From: JALYOC01 sp036675345
GTDB taxonomy: Bacteria > Myxococcota > Myxococcia > Myxococcales > Myxococcaceae
Reading direction: 5' to 3'
DNA: 64,000 bases
NCBI GenBank assembly: GCA_036675345.1
Contig: JAKFFE010000020.1
Location: 310,001-374,000 of the forward strand
The translations under genes were made by a program, and so were the position numbers. The notes below the pieces were generated by a model. The model was not told the origin of the DNA. It ran no database searches and saw only the letters and a program-made list of their open reading frames with translations. This document shows, in pieces, positions 34,627 through 42,988 of the stretch. The number at the start of each line of letters is the position of its first letter. Positions within the stretch are counted from its first letter, which is position 1.

Positions 34627-37314
34627 CTACTCGATCTGGCAGGAGGTGCTGCAGCCATCCGCGTCGATGTAGTTCCCATCGTCGCACTGCTCGTTCAGCT
34701 CCGGCTCGAGGACCCCGTTGCCGCAGGTCTCCACCTCGCAGGTGGCGCTGCAGCCATCGCGGTCGAGGTGGTTGCCATCGTCGCAGGCCTCGCCCAGATC
34801 GACGGTGACGTTCCCGCTCTGGTAGTAGTTGTAGCCGTCGCAGAGGAAGGTCGGACGAGACAGCGCGTTGCCCGGGACGTCCACCAAGACCAGTTCCCGA
34901 AGCTCGGTTCCTGCGCGGAGGCTGGTGATCGCCCAGGAGGCCGCCACCTCGCCAGGGAAGCTGATCTGGAAGGTGTTGTCCCCGTTCGTCAGCAGACCCA
35001 GCACCGCCGGATCGGTCACTGTCACCAGCCGGATCCCGGGGGAGCAGGTGCAAGAGTCGGCGACGGACTCAGAGAAGGCCGTCACCCCGTTGATGGTGAA
35101 CACCACCTGGCCTGCGTAACAGGCAGTCGCCAGGTACTCGAAGTCGATCGAGGTGGTGGCGAAGGTCGCGTGGACCCCGTCTCCGCACTGGGTGACCGTC
35201 ACCAACACCAGACCCTCGGCGGCGGCAGTGCCGTCGGAGATCGCGTAGCGGAAGGAGGCAGTGCCCAGGAAGCCGGCGGCGGGAGTGAAGGCCACCGACC
35301 CATCGGGGTTGAGCACCGCGGTGCCGTTCGTCTCCGCGGAGATCCCGGTCACCTCCAGCGGATCGGCCTCCACGTCGGTGTCGTTCGCCAACACCTGGAC
35401 GGTGATCGCGGTGTCGATCAGGGTGATCACCGTCTCCTCCACCGCCACCGGAGCATCATTGACCGGGTTCACGGTGATCGACACCAGGGCGTTGGAGGTC
35501 AGGCTCCCATCGGTGACCGTGTACTCGAAGGAGGCGGCGCCACTGAAGTCCGCCGCCGGGGTGAAGGTCACCGTCCCGTCGCCATTGAGGACCGGGGTAC
35601 CGTTGAGGGCCTCTCCGACCATCGACACGCTGAGAGAGTCCCCGTCCACGTCGGTGTCGTTGTCCGCCAGGCTCAGGGTCAGCACCCCGTCCTCGTCGGT
35701 CGCCGAGCTGTCCGCCACCGCCACCGGCGCGTCGTTGACCGGGGTCACCGTCACCGTGATCGAGCCCTCGTCGCTGAGGGTCCCATCGGAGAGCGTGTAC
35801 TGGAAGGAGGCGGCGCCGTGGAAGTCCGGGGCGGGGGTGAAGGTCACCTCGGTACCCACCAGGGCGACGGTGCCATTCACCGCGTTGGAGACCGCGGAGA
35901 CCGTCAGCAGGTCGCCCTCCAGGTCCGTGTCATTGGCCAACAGGGTGGCGGTCAGCGAAACCGGGGTCTCCTCCTCGGTGGTGGCGGTGTCGTCCACAGC
36001 CACCGGGGCATCGTTGACCGCGGTCACGGTGACGGTCACCGTGCCCTCGGCGGTCAGGGTCCCGTCGGTGACGGTGTACTGGAAGCTGGCGGCGCCATGG
36101 AAGTTGGCGTCCGGAGTGAAGGTCACCTCGGTGGCGTCCATGGACAGGCTGCCGTTGAGCGGGGAGCCGATGGCGCTGACGGTCAGGGGGTCGCCGTCCA
36201 CGTCGGTGTCGTTGCCGGAGAGGGAGGCGAGGGCCAGGACCACCGGGGCATCCTCGGCGGTGGTGGCGCTGTCGTTGACTGCCACCGGGGCGTCGTTGAC
36301 CGGGGTGACGGTCACCACCACCTGGGCGGTGCGGGAGACGGTCCCGTCGGAGACCGCGTACTCGAAGGAGGCCTCCCCGTGGAAGTCCGCCGCGGGGGTG
36401 AAGGTCACCGTGTCATCGGTGTTGAGCACCGCGGTGCCGTGGGTGGAGGCCCCGACGCTGATCAGGGTCAGCAGGTCGCCCTCCACGTCGGAGTCATTGG
36501 CCAGCAGGGAGGCCGCGGTCAGCACCGCCGGTACCTCCTCTTCGGTGCTGGCGGCATCCGCCACCGGCACCGGGGCATCGTTGACCGCGGTCACGGTGAC
36601 CAGCACCAGGCCCTGGTCGGAGGAGCTGCCGTCAGAGAGGGTGTATTGGAAGGAGGCGGTTCCGCTGAAGTCCGCCGCCGGGGTGAAGATCACCTCCGCC
36701 CCAGAGAGGGCCACGCTGCCGTTCACCGCGTTGCCGACCTCGGTCACCGTCAGCAAGTTCTCCTCCACGTCCAGGTCGTTGCCCACCAGCTCCGCGGAGG
36801 CCACCGAAACCTCGGTGTCCTCGGCGGTGGTGAGCGCGTCGTCCACAGCCACCGCCGCGTCATTGACCGCCACCACCTCGATCGACACCGTGGAGCTGGA
36901 GGTCTGCGATCCGGCGGAGGCCAGGTACCGGAAGCTGGCCTGTCCGGCGAAGTTGGCGTCTGGGGTGAAGGTGATCTGCGTCCCCTCCAGCACCACCGAC
37001 CCGTGGACCGCCCCACCGACCGAGGTCAGGGACAGCGGCTGGCTGTTGCCGGAGACATCATTGGCCAGCAGCCCCGCCGCCTGGAGCACCAGTGCGGTGT
37101 CCTCGGGGGTGCTCAGCGCGTCCGCGCCCAGAGTGGGAAGACAGGCCACCGCGCCGGCGCAGTCGGTGTCGGAACAGTCGCTCTGGCCGTCCCCGTCGTT
37201 GTCCAGCGAGTCCTGGCAGGTCGCTCCCGACTCGTAGGTGGGGAGCTCCTCCGGACCGGTACACCCGGTGACTGCGAGGGTGAGGACCACCACTGAAACC
37301 AACGCTGCGCGCAT
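34627..37314 (-). CDS. Cadherin-like repeat lipoprotein with DUF4215 Cys-rich end
   Basis: 895 residues. A lipoprotein signal with lipobox VTGC (about Cys18) is followed by a Cys/Asp-rich calcium-type segment (LDNDGDGQSDCSDTDCAGA). Seven Ig-like/cadherin-type repeats of about 93 residues come next (starts like VNDAPVAVDDTATTEEETPV, ends like FQYTLSDGTLSDEGSITVTV). The C-terminus has a myxobacterial Cys-rich DUF4215 pair (ACDDGNHLDRDGCSATCEVE). It is probably a calcium-stabilised surface adhesin anchored to the outer membrane. It has its own promoter region of about 100 bases and lies downstream of the large fusion gene on the same strand. Confidence 0.88.
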   Translation of the reverse strand: MRAALVSVVVLTLAVTGCTGPEELPTYESGATCQDSLDNDGDGQSDCSDTDCAGAVACLPTLGADALSTPEDTALVLQAAGLLANDVSGNSQPLSLTSVGGAVHGSVVLEGTQITFTPDANFAGQASFRYLASAGSQTSSSTVSIEVVAVNDAAVAVDDALTTAEDTEVSVASAELVGNDLDVEENLLTVTEVGNAVNGSVALSGAEVIFTPAADFSGTASFQYTLSDGSSSDQGLVLVTVTAVNDAPVPVADAASTEEEVPAVLTAASLLANDSDVEGDLLTLISVGASTHGTAVLNTDDTVTFTPAADFHGEASFEYAVSDGTVSRTAQVVVTVTPVNDAPVAVNDSATTAEDAPVVLALASLSGNDTDVDGDPLTVSAIGSPLNGSLSMDATEVTFTPDANFHGAASFQYTVTDGTLTAEGTVTVTVTAVNDAPVAVDDTATTEEETPVSLTATLLANDTDLEGDLLTVSAVSNAVNGTVALVGTEVTFTPAPDFHGAASFQYTLSDGTLSDEGSITVTVTPVNDAPVAVADSSATDEDGVLTLSLADNDTDVDGDSLSVSMVGEALNGTPVLNGDGTVTFTPAADFSGAASFEYTVTDGSLTSNALVSITVNPVNDAPVAVEETVITLIDTAITVQVLANDTDVEADPLEVTGISAETNGTAVLNPDGSVAFTPAAGFLGTASFRYAISDGTAAAEGLVLVTVTQCGDGVHATFATTSIDFEYLATACYAGQVVFTINGVTAFSESVADSCTCSPGIRLVTVTDPAVLGLLTNGDNTFQISFPGEVAASWAITSLRAGTELRELVLVDVPGNALSRPTFLCDGYNYYQSGNVTVDLGEACDDGNHLDRDGCSATCEVETCGNGVLEPELNEQCDDGNYIDADGCSTSCQIE

Positions 37315-37480
37315 GGGACTCCAAACCTGGAAGAATGAAGTCGCCTATTTACGGAGGTTTGCGCGGGGTCAACAGCCACCATAGGTGTAACTTTACAGCG
37401 TTGTCGCACTGGGCGGCCGGTACTCCTGAGTCAGAACAGACCCGGAAATTGAGGTGGGACCGAGCGGCGGCTGGCCCGGG

Positions 37481-40400
37481 CTAGAGCTGCCAGCCCACGC
37501 CCAGCCCGGCGACCACTGCGTTGCCGAAGAAGCCGGGCGCGGGGTTGAAGAAGTGCTCGTAGGCGAAATCCAGCGACAGCTGCAGGGAGGAGAACCGGTA
37601 GGCCGCTCCGGCCACCACCCGCCCGCCCACCGCGGGGATGAAGGCGGTGGCCCCCAGTCCCAGGTAGGGCCGCAGCGCGCCCAGCTCCACCGGGTAGAAG
37701 CGGCCCTCGGCGCGGACCCCGAAGTTGGGCTGGACCAGGGCGGTGACCGCCGCCCCGAAGCGGCGGGTGGACAGCTCCACCTGCACCGCCGGAGTGGGGG
37801 AGACCCGGGCCACGTCCATCTCCCCGCGCAGCCCCACCACCACTCCCCCGAACGCCTTCTGGTAGGAGACCCGGGTGGGGCTCTTGCGCGCGGTGTCCTT
37901 GAGGACCAGCTCGTAGAGCGCGGGCTTCACGTTGTCCAACACCGCGTCGATCGACCCGGAGGCCGGGGCCCGCACCGCGGTCCGGCTGATCGGCTTGGCG
38001 GTGCGCGCGTCCACCAGGGTCAGGTTCAGCAGCAGCTGGTCCCCCAAAATCCCCAGGTCTCCGGAGAGCACCCGGTCGGCGTTCATCGCCCCCGCCACCT
38101 CCGCCATACAGCTCTCCGCCTCCGCCTCGCTGGAACAGCCCAGCAGCTGCTTCTGCCGCTCGAGGCCAATCACCGCCGCCACCTCCGAGGCGCCGCTGAC
38201 CCGGTAGGCGTTGAAGGACACCAGCTCGGTCTGGACGAAGGAGGCCACCGTCTCCGACTGCTCGGGGCTCACCCCGGCGCGGGGGGTGATCCCGATCACC
38301 AGCAGCTTGCTCAGCTCGTCCTCCTCGGCGGCCCGGGCAGCGGACGGGGTGGCGGCGATCAACAGCAGCGCGCCCAGCAGCAGTCCACCCGCCCCCGCGC
38401 GGCCGCGGCCGCGGCGCCGGCGCAGCGCACCGATCAGCAGCGCCGCCAGCGCCAGCGGTGCCCCCGACGCGCCGGAGCAGCCCCCGCATCCCCAGCCGTA
38501 ATAGGACCGGGGGGACTCGCAGGCCCCTCCCTGACAGAGGCCGTTCTCCGAGCAGGTGGTCTCGTCGGGAGCGAAGCCATCCGACGGACAGTCCTTGGAG
38601 GCACCCGAGCAGCTCTCCTCCACGTCACAGGAGGAGACTGCCGCGCGGCAGACCGTGTTGGCCTCCGCGCGCTCGTCCACCGGACAGATGGTGCTGGTGC
38701 CGTTGCAGGTCTCCGCCACGTCGCAGCCGCCCTGGGCCGGGCGACACTCGTAGTTGGGAGGCGCGATCTGATCCGCCGGGCAGCTGTTGCCCGCCCCGTC
38801 ACAGGTCTCCGCCAGGTCGCAGGCCCCCACCGCGGCGTTGCACACGCTGCCCGCGGGCAGCTTGGCATCGGCCGGGCAGGTGCCCTCCACCCCGTTGCAG
38901 ACCTCTGCCGGATCGCACACCCCCAGCGAGCCGCGACACTCGGTCTGGGCCGCGGTGGGGGTACAGACTCCGGCCGCGCTGCAGGCCTGGCAGTCGGCCC
39001 CCCCGCCCCCGCAGGCGCTGTCGCAGCACACCCCGTCCACGCAGAACCCGCTGCCGCACTGTGAATTGGCGGTGCAGTCGGCGCCCAGCCCCTCGCGCTC
39101 GTCGAGGGTCTGCATCAACACCCGGTTGGCGTTGTCGCTGGGGCCGATCACGATCCGCTCCTCCAGCAGCAGTGAGTTCCCGGTCCGCGCCGAGGCGCCG
39201 ATCGAGGTGGCCAGGAACAACGGGAAGTAGAAGACGTCCTGGCCGAAGGTGAGCGGAGCGGCGCTGGCCGATCCCCCATCCTCCAGCCAGGCCCCCAGCA
39301 GGTCCGCGCGCTGCTGGGCCGGCTTGAGTTCGATCCAGGAAACCAGCGGCTTGCGCCCGTCGTAGACCACGTTGGCCGCGTGGCGAAAGGCGGTGGGGTC
39401 CGGGGCCACCACCACCGGGCTGGTGGAGGTGCCTTCCGGGGTGACGTAGGAGACCACCACCTCGCTCTGGGTGGACGACCGCTCCTCGGTCCAGGCCACC
39501 ACATAGCGCCGGCCGTCGAAGTCCAGGCCGGAAGGAGTCCGGCGGGAAGGTCCCACCGAGAGGTTGAACCCGTCGGTCTCGATGATCCCTCCGTCCGGGC
39601 GGATCCGCGCCGCATGGATGGAGCTGGAGCTGAAGATCGGATCCCCCCGGTAGAAGGTCATCAGGTGGTTGGTGCCGTCGAACGCCAGCCGCGGCCCGCT
39701 GCCGCCGGTGGTGAGGATCGGCAGTCCGGTCGGATCGAGCACCCCGCCGTCGGACTGGACCCTCAGCACGCTCAACTCACCGGAGGCAGGCGCGAACGCC
39801 ACCAGGAAGTTCGATCCGTTGAAGGAGACCGCCCCCCGCCGCAGCCCGCTGACGTTGGTGTCGTGGATGAACCGCTTGGGGTTGTCCAGCACCACCCCGT
39901 CCCGGGAGACCCGCACTGCGCCCAGGTCGAAGCGGCTGCCCTCCACCTCCCCGTCCGGGTAGGTGACCAGGAACACTCCGTCTCCATAGGCCACGCTGGG
40001 GAGCGCCTGATCGTTGGGCCCACCGGCGATCAGGAACGCGGCGGTGTCCTTGGGAACCCCGTTGAGGTCCACCCGGATCCCGTACACATCGAGGCCGGCG
40101 TGGGGGGTGCGGGAGTCGCTCCACACCACCAGGTACTGGGTGCCATCCGACGCGGCGGTGGCGAAGAACTGCCCGTTGGCGCCCTGCGAGATGATCGCCA
40201 CCTGGGGCGCTGGAAAGCTGTTGAAGATGATCGATCCGGTGCCGCCGCCCGAGTTCAGATACGCGTGGAAGATGTCGGTCTCGTAAGGGTCCCCGCCTCC
40301 GCCGTGGAAGAACACCCCCATCACCCCGTTGGCCCCGCCGATCGCCGGGGCGAAGTACTGCCCGCCATCGGTGGGGACCCGGGCTCCGGCCCGCTGGGTG

Positions 40401-41419
40401 CCGTCGGTGTCCAGACGGGCCAGCCGGACCTCGGGGAAGGTGGCGCTGGTGTCCTGGTAGGCGATCCAGAAGCGGGCCCCATCGAAGGTCACGAACGGAT
40501 CGCTCTGCTCCGCCGCGGTTTGACCCAGCAGGGAGGTGAGGCCGGTGGGGGCGCCCGCCTGGTACCGCTTCCCGTACAGATCCCCCGCGCCCCCGTCCCG
40601 GGACTCCGCCCAGGCCACCAGGGAGACGCCCGCTCCGGAGGCCAGGCCCGGCGCGCTCTGGGAGAAGGCGGTGGGATCCAGCACGTCACCGGTCCCGTCC
40701 TGGACCGCGCCGTTGCTGGGCAGGATCCGTGAAGCGTAGACCTGGGCCGGGTTGGCCCTCAGGTCCTGCCAGGCCAGCACGTAGTAGGTGCCGTCGAACG
40801 AGGCTCGCGGGCTGGAGGGGACGGCCAGGGTGCTCACCAGAAAGCCTCCCGCCGCGTCCACGTCCGCGCCGCTGGCGTCCAACCGCTTGGCGTACAGGCG
40901 GTTGGGGCTCGCGCGCCGGTCCACCCAGGTGACCAGGAACTGCCCGGTGGAGGGGTTGGCGGTCACGCCCGGATCGAGCTGGTCCCCGGTGAGGTTGGTG
41001 ATCTGGAAGGCGGCGCCCACGGTGCGATCGGAGGCGATGAAGGCGCCGAAGATCTCCTTGGTCCCATTGGGGCCGTCCTCGTCCCACACCACCAGGTAGC
41101 GGGTCCCGTTGTGCGCGGCCGCGGGATTCTCCGCGTCGGTGAACAGCCCCACCCGGATCGCCAGGTTGGTGGAGGAGGGAGAGGGGCGCCCGGAGGCGGA
41201 CTGGAGCTCTCCGTACAGCTTTCCGCTGGCCAGGTGCCGCTGGTCATTCCACACCAGCAGCACCTCTGACCCGTTGGAGGCCAGGGTGACGAACGTCTGG
41301 CTCTCGATCGGCGGACCCACCACCGGGAGATCCGTCTGCCGCTTGGGTCCCAGCGTGGAGCCCACCACCACCGCGGCCACCACCGCCGCAGTCACCGCCA
41401 GAATCCCCCGTGCGCGCAT
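37481..41419 (-). CDS. Large secreted protein with internal MYXO-CTERM-like segment fused to a CsgG-like/barrel domain
   Basis: About 1312 residues from the ATG at 41419 (GGAGGGG upstream). (1) A signal peptide (RGILAVTAAVVAAVVVGSTL). (2) About 700 residues of beta-propeller-like repeats (TNHLMTFYRG, RYVVAWTEE, FLVTWVDRRASP) of an extracellular protein. (3) Cys-rich disintegrin-like repeats (about 740-960, e.g. CDLAETCDGAGNSCPAD). (4) WGCGGCSG, then a membrane segment APLALAALLIGAL and RRRRGRGR, a MYXO-CTERM sorting signal that normally ends a protein. (5) A second signal-like segment (GGLLLGALLLIAATPSAARA). (6) About 280 residues with a CsgG/FlgO-like domain and an outer-membrane-type end. 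It is read as a genuine in-frame fusion; a start codon for a separate second gene is not evident. Confidence 0.75.
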   Translation of the reverse strand: MRARGILAVTAAVVAAVVVGSTLGPKRQTDLPVVGPPIESQTFVTLASNGSEVLLVWNDQRHLASGKLYGELQSASGRPSPSSTNLAIRVGLFTDAENPAAAHNGTRYLVVWDEDGPNGTKEIFGAFIASDRTVGAAFQITNLTGDQLDPGVTANPSTGQFLVTWVDRRASPNRLYAKRLDASGADVDAAGGFLVSTLAVPSSPRASFDGTYYVLAWQDLRANPAQVYASRILPSNGAVQDGTGDVLDPTAFSQSAPGLASGAGVSLVAWAESRDGGAGDLYGKRYQAGAPTGLTSLLGQTAAEQSDPFVTFDGARFWIAYQDTSATFPEVRLARLDTDGTQRAGARVPTDGGQYFAPAIGGANGVMGVFFHGGGGDPYETDIFHAYLNSGGGTGSIIFNSFPAPQVAIISQGANGQFFATAASDGTQYLVVWSDSRTPHAGLDVYGIRVDLNGVPKDTAAFLIAGGPNDQALPSVAYGDGVFLVTYPDGEVEGSRFDLGAVRVSRDGVVLDNPKRFIHDTNVSGLRRGAVSFNGSNFLVAFAPASGELSVLRVQSDGGVLDPTGLPILTTGGSGPRLAFDGTNHLMTFYRGDPIFSSSSIHAARIRPDGGIIETDGFNLSVGPSRRTPSGLDFDGRRYVVAWTEERSSTQSEVVVSYVTPEGTSTSPVVVAPDPTAFRHAANVVYDGRKPLVSWIELKPAQQRADLLGAWLEDGGSASAAPLTFGQDVFYFPLFLATSIGASARTGNSLLLEERIVIGPSDNANRVLMQTLDEREGLGADCTANSQCGSGFCVDGVCCDSACGGGGADCQACSAAGVCTPTAAQTECRGSLGVCDPAEVCNGVEGTCPADAKLPAGSVCNAAVGACDLAETCDGAGNSCPADQIAPPNYECRPAQGGCDVAETCNGTSTICPVDERAEANTVCRAAVSSCDVEESCSGASKDCPSDGFAPDETTCSENGLCQGGACESPRSYYGWGCGGCSGASGAPLALAALLIGALRRRRGRGRAGAGGLLLGALLLIAATPSAARAAEEDELSKLLVIGITPRAGVSPEQSETVASFVQTELVSFNAYRVSGASEVAAVIGLERQKQLLGCSSEAEAESCMAEVAGAMNADRVLSGDLGILGDQLLLNLTLVDARTAKPISRTAVRAPASGSIDAVLDNVKPALYELVLKDTARKSPTRVSYQKAFGGVVVGLRGEMDVARVSPTPAVQVELSTRRFGAAVTALVQPNFGVRAEGRFYPVELGALRPYLGLGATAFIPAVGGRVVAGAAYRFSSLQLSLDFAYEHFFNPAPGFFGNAVVAGLGVGWQL

Positions 41420-41470
41420 CACCCCTCCGATCGCCGCGCGCTTTCTAGCCGCGGCGAGAGGAGGCGGACT

Positions 41471-42463
41471 CTAGCGCACCGCCGCCAGCTCGGTGGTGAG
41501 CGGCACCTTCGGGTACTCGTTCAGCTTCTGTCCGTTGGTGGCCAGCAGGTCGTCTTGCTCCAACTGCGCAAGAACTGCTCGAAGCTTCTCCTGCCGGGAG
41601 GCCTTGGAGGGGTGCTTGCCGAAGTTGTCTCCCCCCTCCGGGATCTGTCCCAGGAAGGCCACGTACTCGTACGGGTTGTAGCCAGCGCGGGCCACCAGCT
41701 CCACCGCCAGCCGGTCCGCCTCGTGCTCCTGGGCGGCGTCGAAGCCATGGTTGAGCAGGTTCTGGACCAGGGCCCCGGTCATCTCCGCCAACAGCTGGCT
41801 GTTCTGGCTCAGGTCCAGCCCGCCCATCGCCCCCACCTCGGAGAAGGCCTGGGTCAGGGGGCTGAGCTGACGGGAGAGACGATCCCCGGCCACCGCGCCG
41901 CGGCACTTGTCGCCGCGCAGCTTCTTGTACGCACCCACCCCGTGCTTCTGGGTGATGTGCGCGATCTCATGGGCCAGCACCCCGGCCAGCTGCGCCTCAT
42001 TCTGCACCTTCTGCAGCAGGCCGCGGGAGACCATCACGTAGCCGCCGGGCGCCGAGTAGGCGTTGAAGACCGGGGCGTCCACCACCCCGAAGGCCCAGTC
42101 CAGCGCCGGGCGCTGCGACTGAAAGGCAAGGTTCCGCCCCACGGTGGCCACGTACAGGGTCACCGCGTTCTTGGGCTGCTTCAGGTCGGCCGGGGTGGCG
42201 GTGGGGGCCTGGACCTGATCGATGAACAGCCCGCCCTCGCGGGAGGCCCAGTGCAGGGCCACCGCGCCGCCCAGGCTGACCTCCTCCTGGTAGGTGACGT
42301 CCTCCCGGTCCAGCTGCGAGCACCGCTGATCCATCTCGGTCACGAAGCCGGCCGCGTCCCCCAGGTCCGGGGTGTTGAGGTAGCCCAGCCCGGGGATCCC
42401 GGGGAACAGCGAGGCGCAGGAGAGGGTCAGCGCGGCCAGGGCGGCGGTGAGCAGGATCCTCAT
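41471..42463 (-). CDS. M48 family metalloprotease, lipoprotein
   Basis: 330 residues. Lipobox TLSC (about Cys16) anchors it in the envelope. The zinc site HEIAHITQKHGVG (HExxH) has an Ala/Gly-rich loop, and the third ligand is in DAAQEHEADRLAVELVARAG (ExxxD type). The family includes BepA/YcaL- and Oma1-like proteases that act in the envelope on misfolded proteins. It starts with ATGA overlapping the SH3-like gene upstream, so it is coupled to it. It lies in an operon with the CHASE2 cyclase, SH3 protein and two unknown proteins. Confidence 0.9.
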   Translation of the reverse strand: MRILLTAALAALTLSCASLFPGIPGLGYLNTPDLGDAAGFVTEMDQRCSQLDREDVTYQEEVSLGGAVALHWASREGGLFIDQVQAPTATPADLKQPKNAVTLYVATVGRNLAFQSQRPALDWAFGVVDAPVFNAYSAPGGYVMVSRGLLQKVQNEAQLAGVLAHEIAHITQKHGVGAYKKLRGDKCRGAVAGDRLSRQLSPLTQAFSEVGAMGGLDLSQNSQLLAEMTGALVQNLLNHGFDAAQEHEADRLAVELVARAGYNPYEYVAFLGQIPEGGDNFGKHPSKASRQEKLRAVLAQLEQDDLLATNGQKLNEYPKVPLTTELAAVR

Positions 42464-42987
42464 CGCGCGCTCCCCACCGCGACGGCGGGGGCCGAACCCA
42501 CCAGCTTGCGCTTCTGCGCGTGGGCGGCCAGGGCCTCGGGGGTGACCGTGTCGGAGAGGCGTTCCATCGCCTCCACCTGGGCCACCGCCTTCTTCATGTC
42601 CGGCTGGTTGTTGCCGTACTCCACCGCCGCCGGGGCCAGCGCCTTGGTGGCCGCCGCCGAGCTGAGGAAGGTGGCCTGGTCGATGGACTGGGTGCCCTGG
42701 GTGGCCACCACCTCCCGGGAGGGGGGCTTGGTGGCCAGGTTGGCGGTGAGCAGCGCGCCGCTGCGCTTGCCGACCTTCACCAGGTGCCAGCCGGGGGCAT
42801 TGGGCGCGGTCCCCAGCCAGATCACCTCCGTGCCCGGCTGGAGGGTGGCCAGCACCTTGCCGTTGGGCTTGTCCACCAGCCGGGTATTGCGGCTGCGAAC
42901 GTAGAGGGTGGAGTTCTTGGTGATCGCCGCCAGGCCGGTTCCCGCGAACAGCGCGGTGGCCAGCACCACCCATGAGAGTCTTCGCAT
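42460..42987 (-). CDS. Exported SH3-like protein (175 aa)
   Basis: An N-terminal signal peptide (MRRLSWVVLATALFAGTGLA) is followed by a bacterial SH3-type domain (about 25-90; TLYVRSRNTRLVDKPNGKV and GTAPNAPGWHLVKVGKRSG). The C-terminal helical region has many Ala/Lys residues (SAAATKALAPAAVEY) and probably coils. SH3-like domains in the periplasm often bind peptidoglycan. It overlaps by four bases the M48 gene downstream (ATGA) and starts one base after the stop of the CHASE2 cyclase, forming a tight cluster. Confidence 0.85.
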   Translation of the reverse strand: MRRLSWVVLATALFAGTGLAAITKNSTLYVRSRNTRLVDKPNGKVLATLQPGTEVIWLGTAPNAPGWHLVKVGKRSGALLTANLATKPPSREVVATQGTQSIDQATFLSSAAATKALAPAAVEYGNNQPDMKKAVAQVEAMERLSDTVTPEALAAHAQKRKLVGSAPAVAVGSAR

Positions 42988-42988
42988 G

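Noticed and set aside
34612..37296. Open frame of 894 codons on the + strand with repeated units
   Set aside because: It is the antisense of the tandem cadherin-like repeats; its regular pattern only mirrors the real gene.
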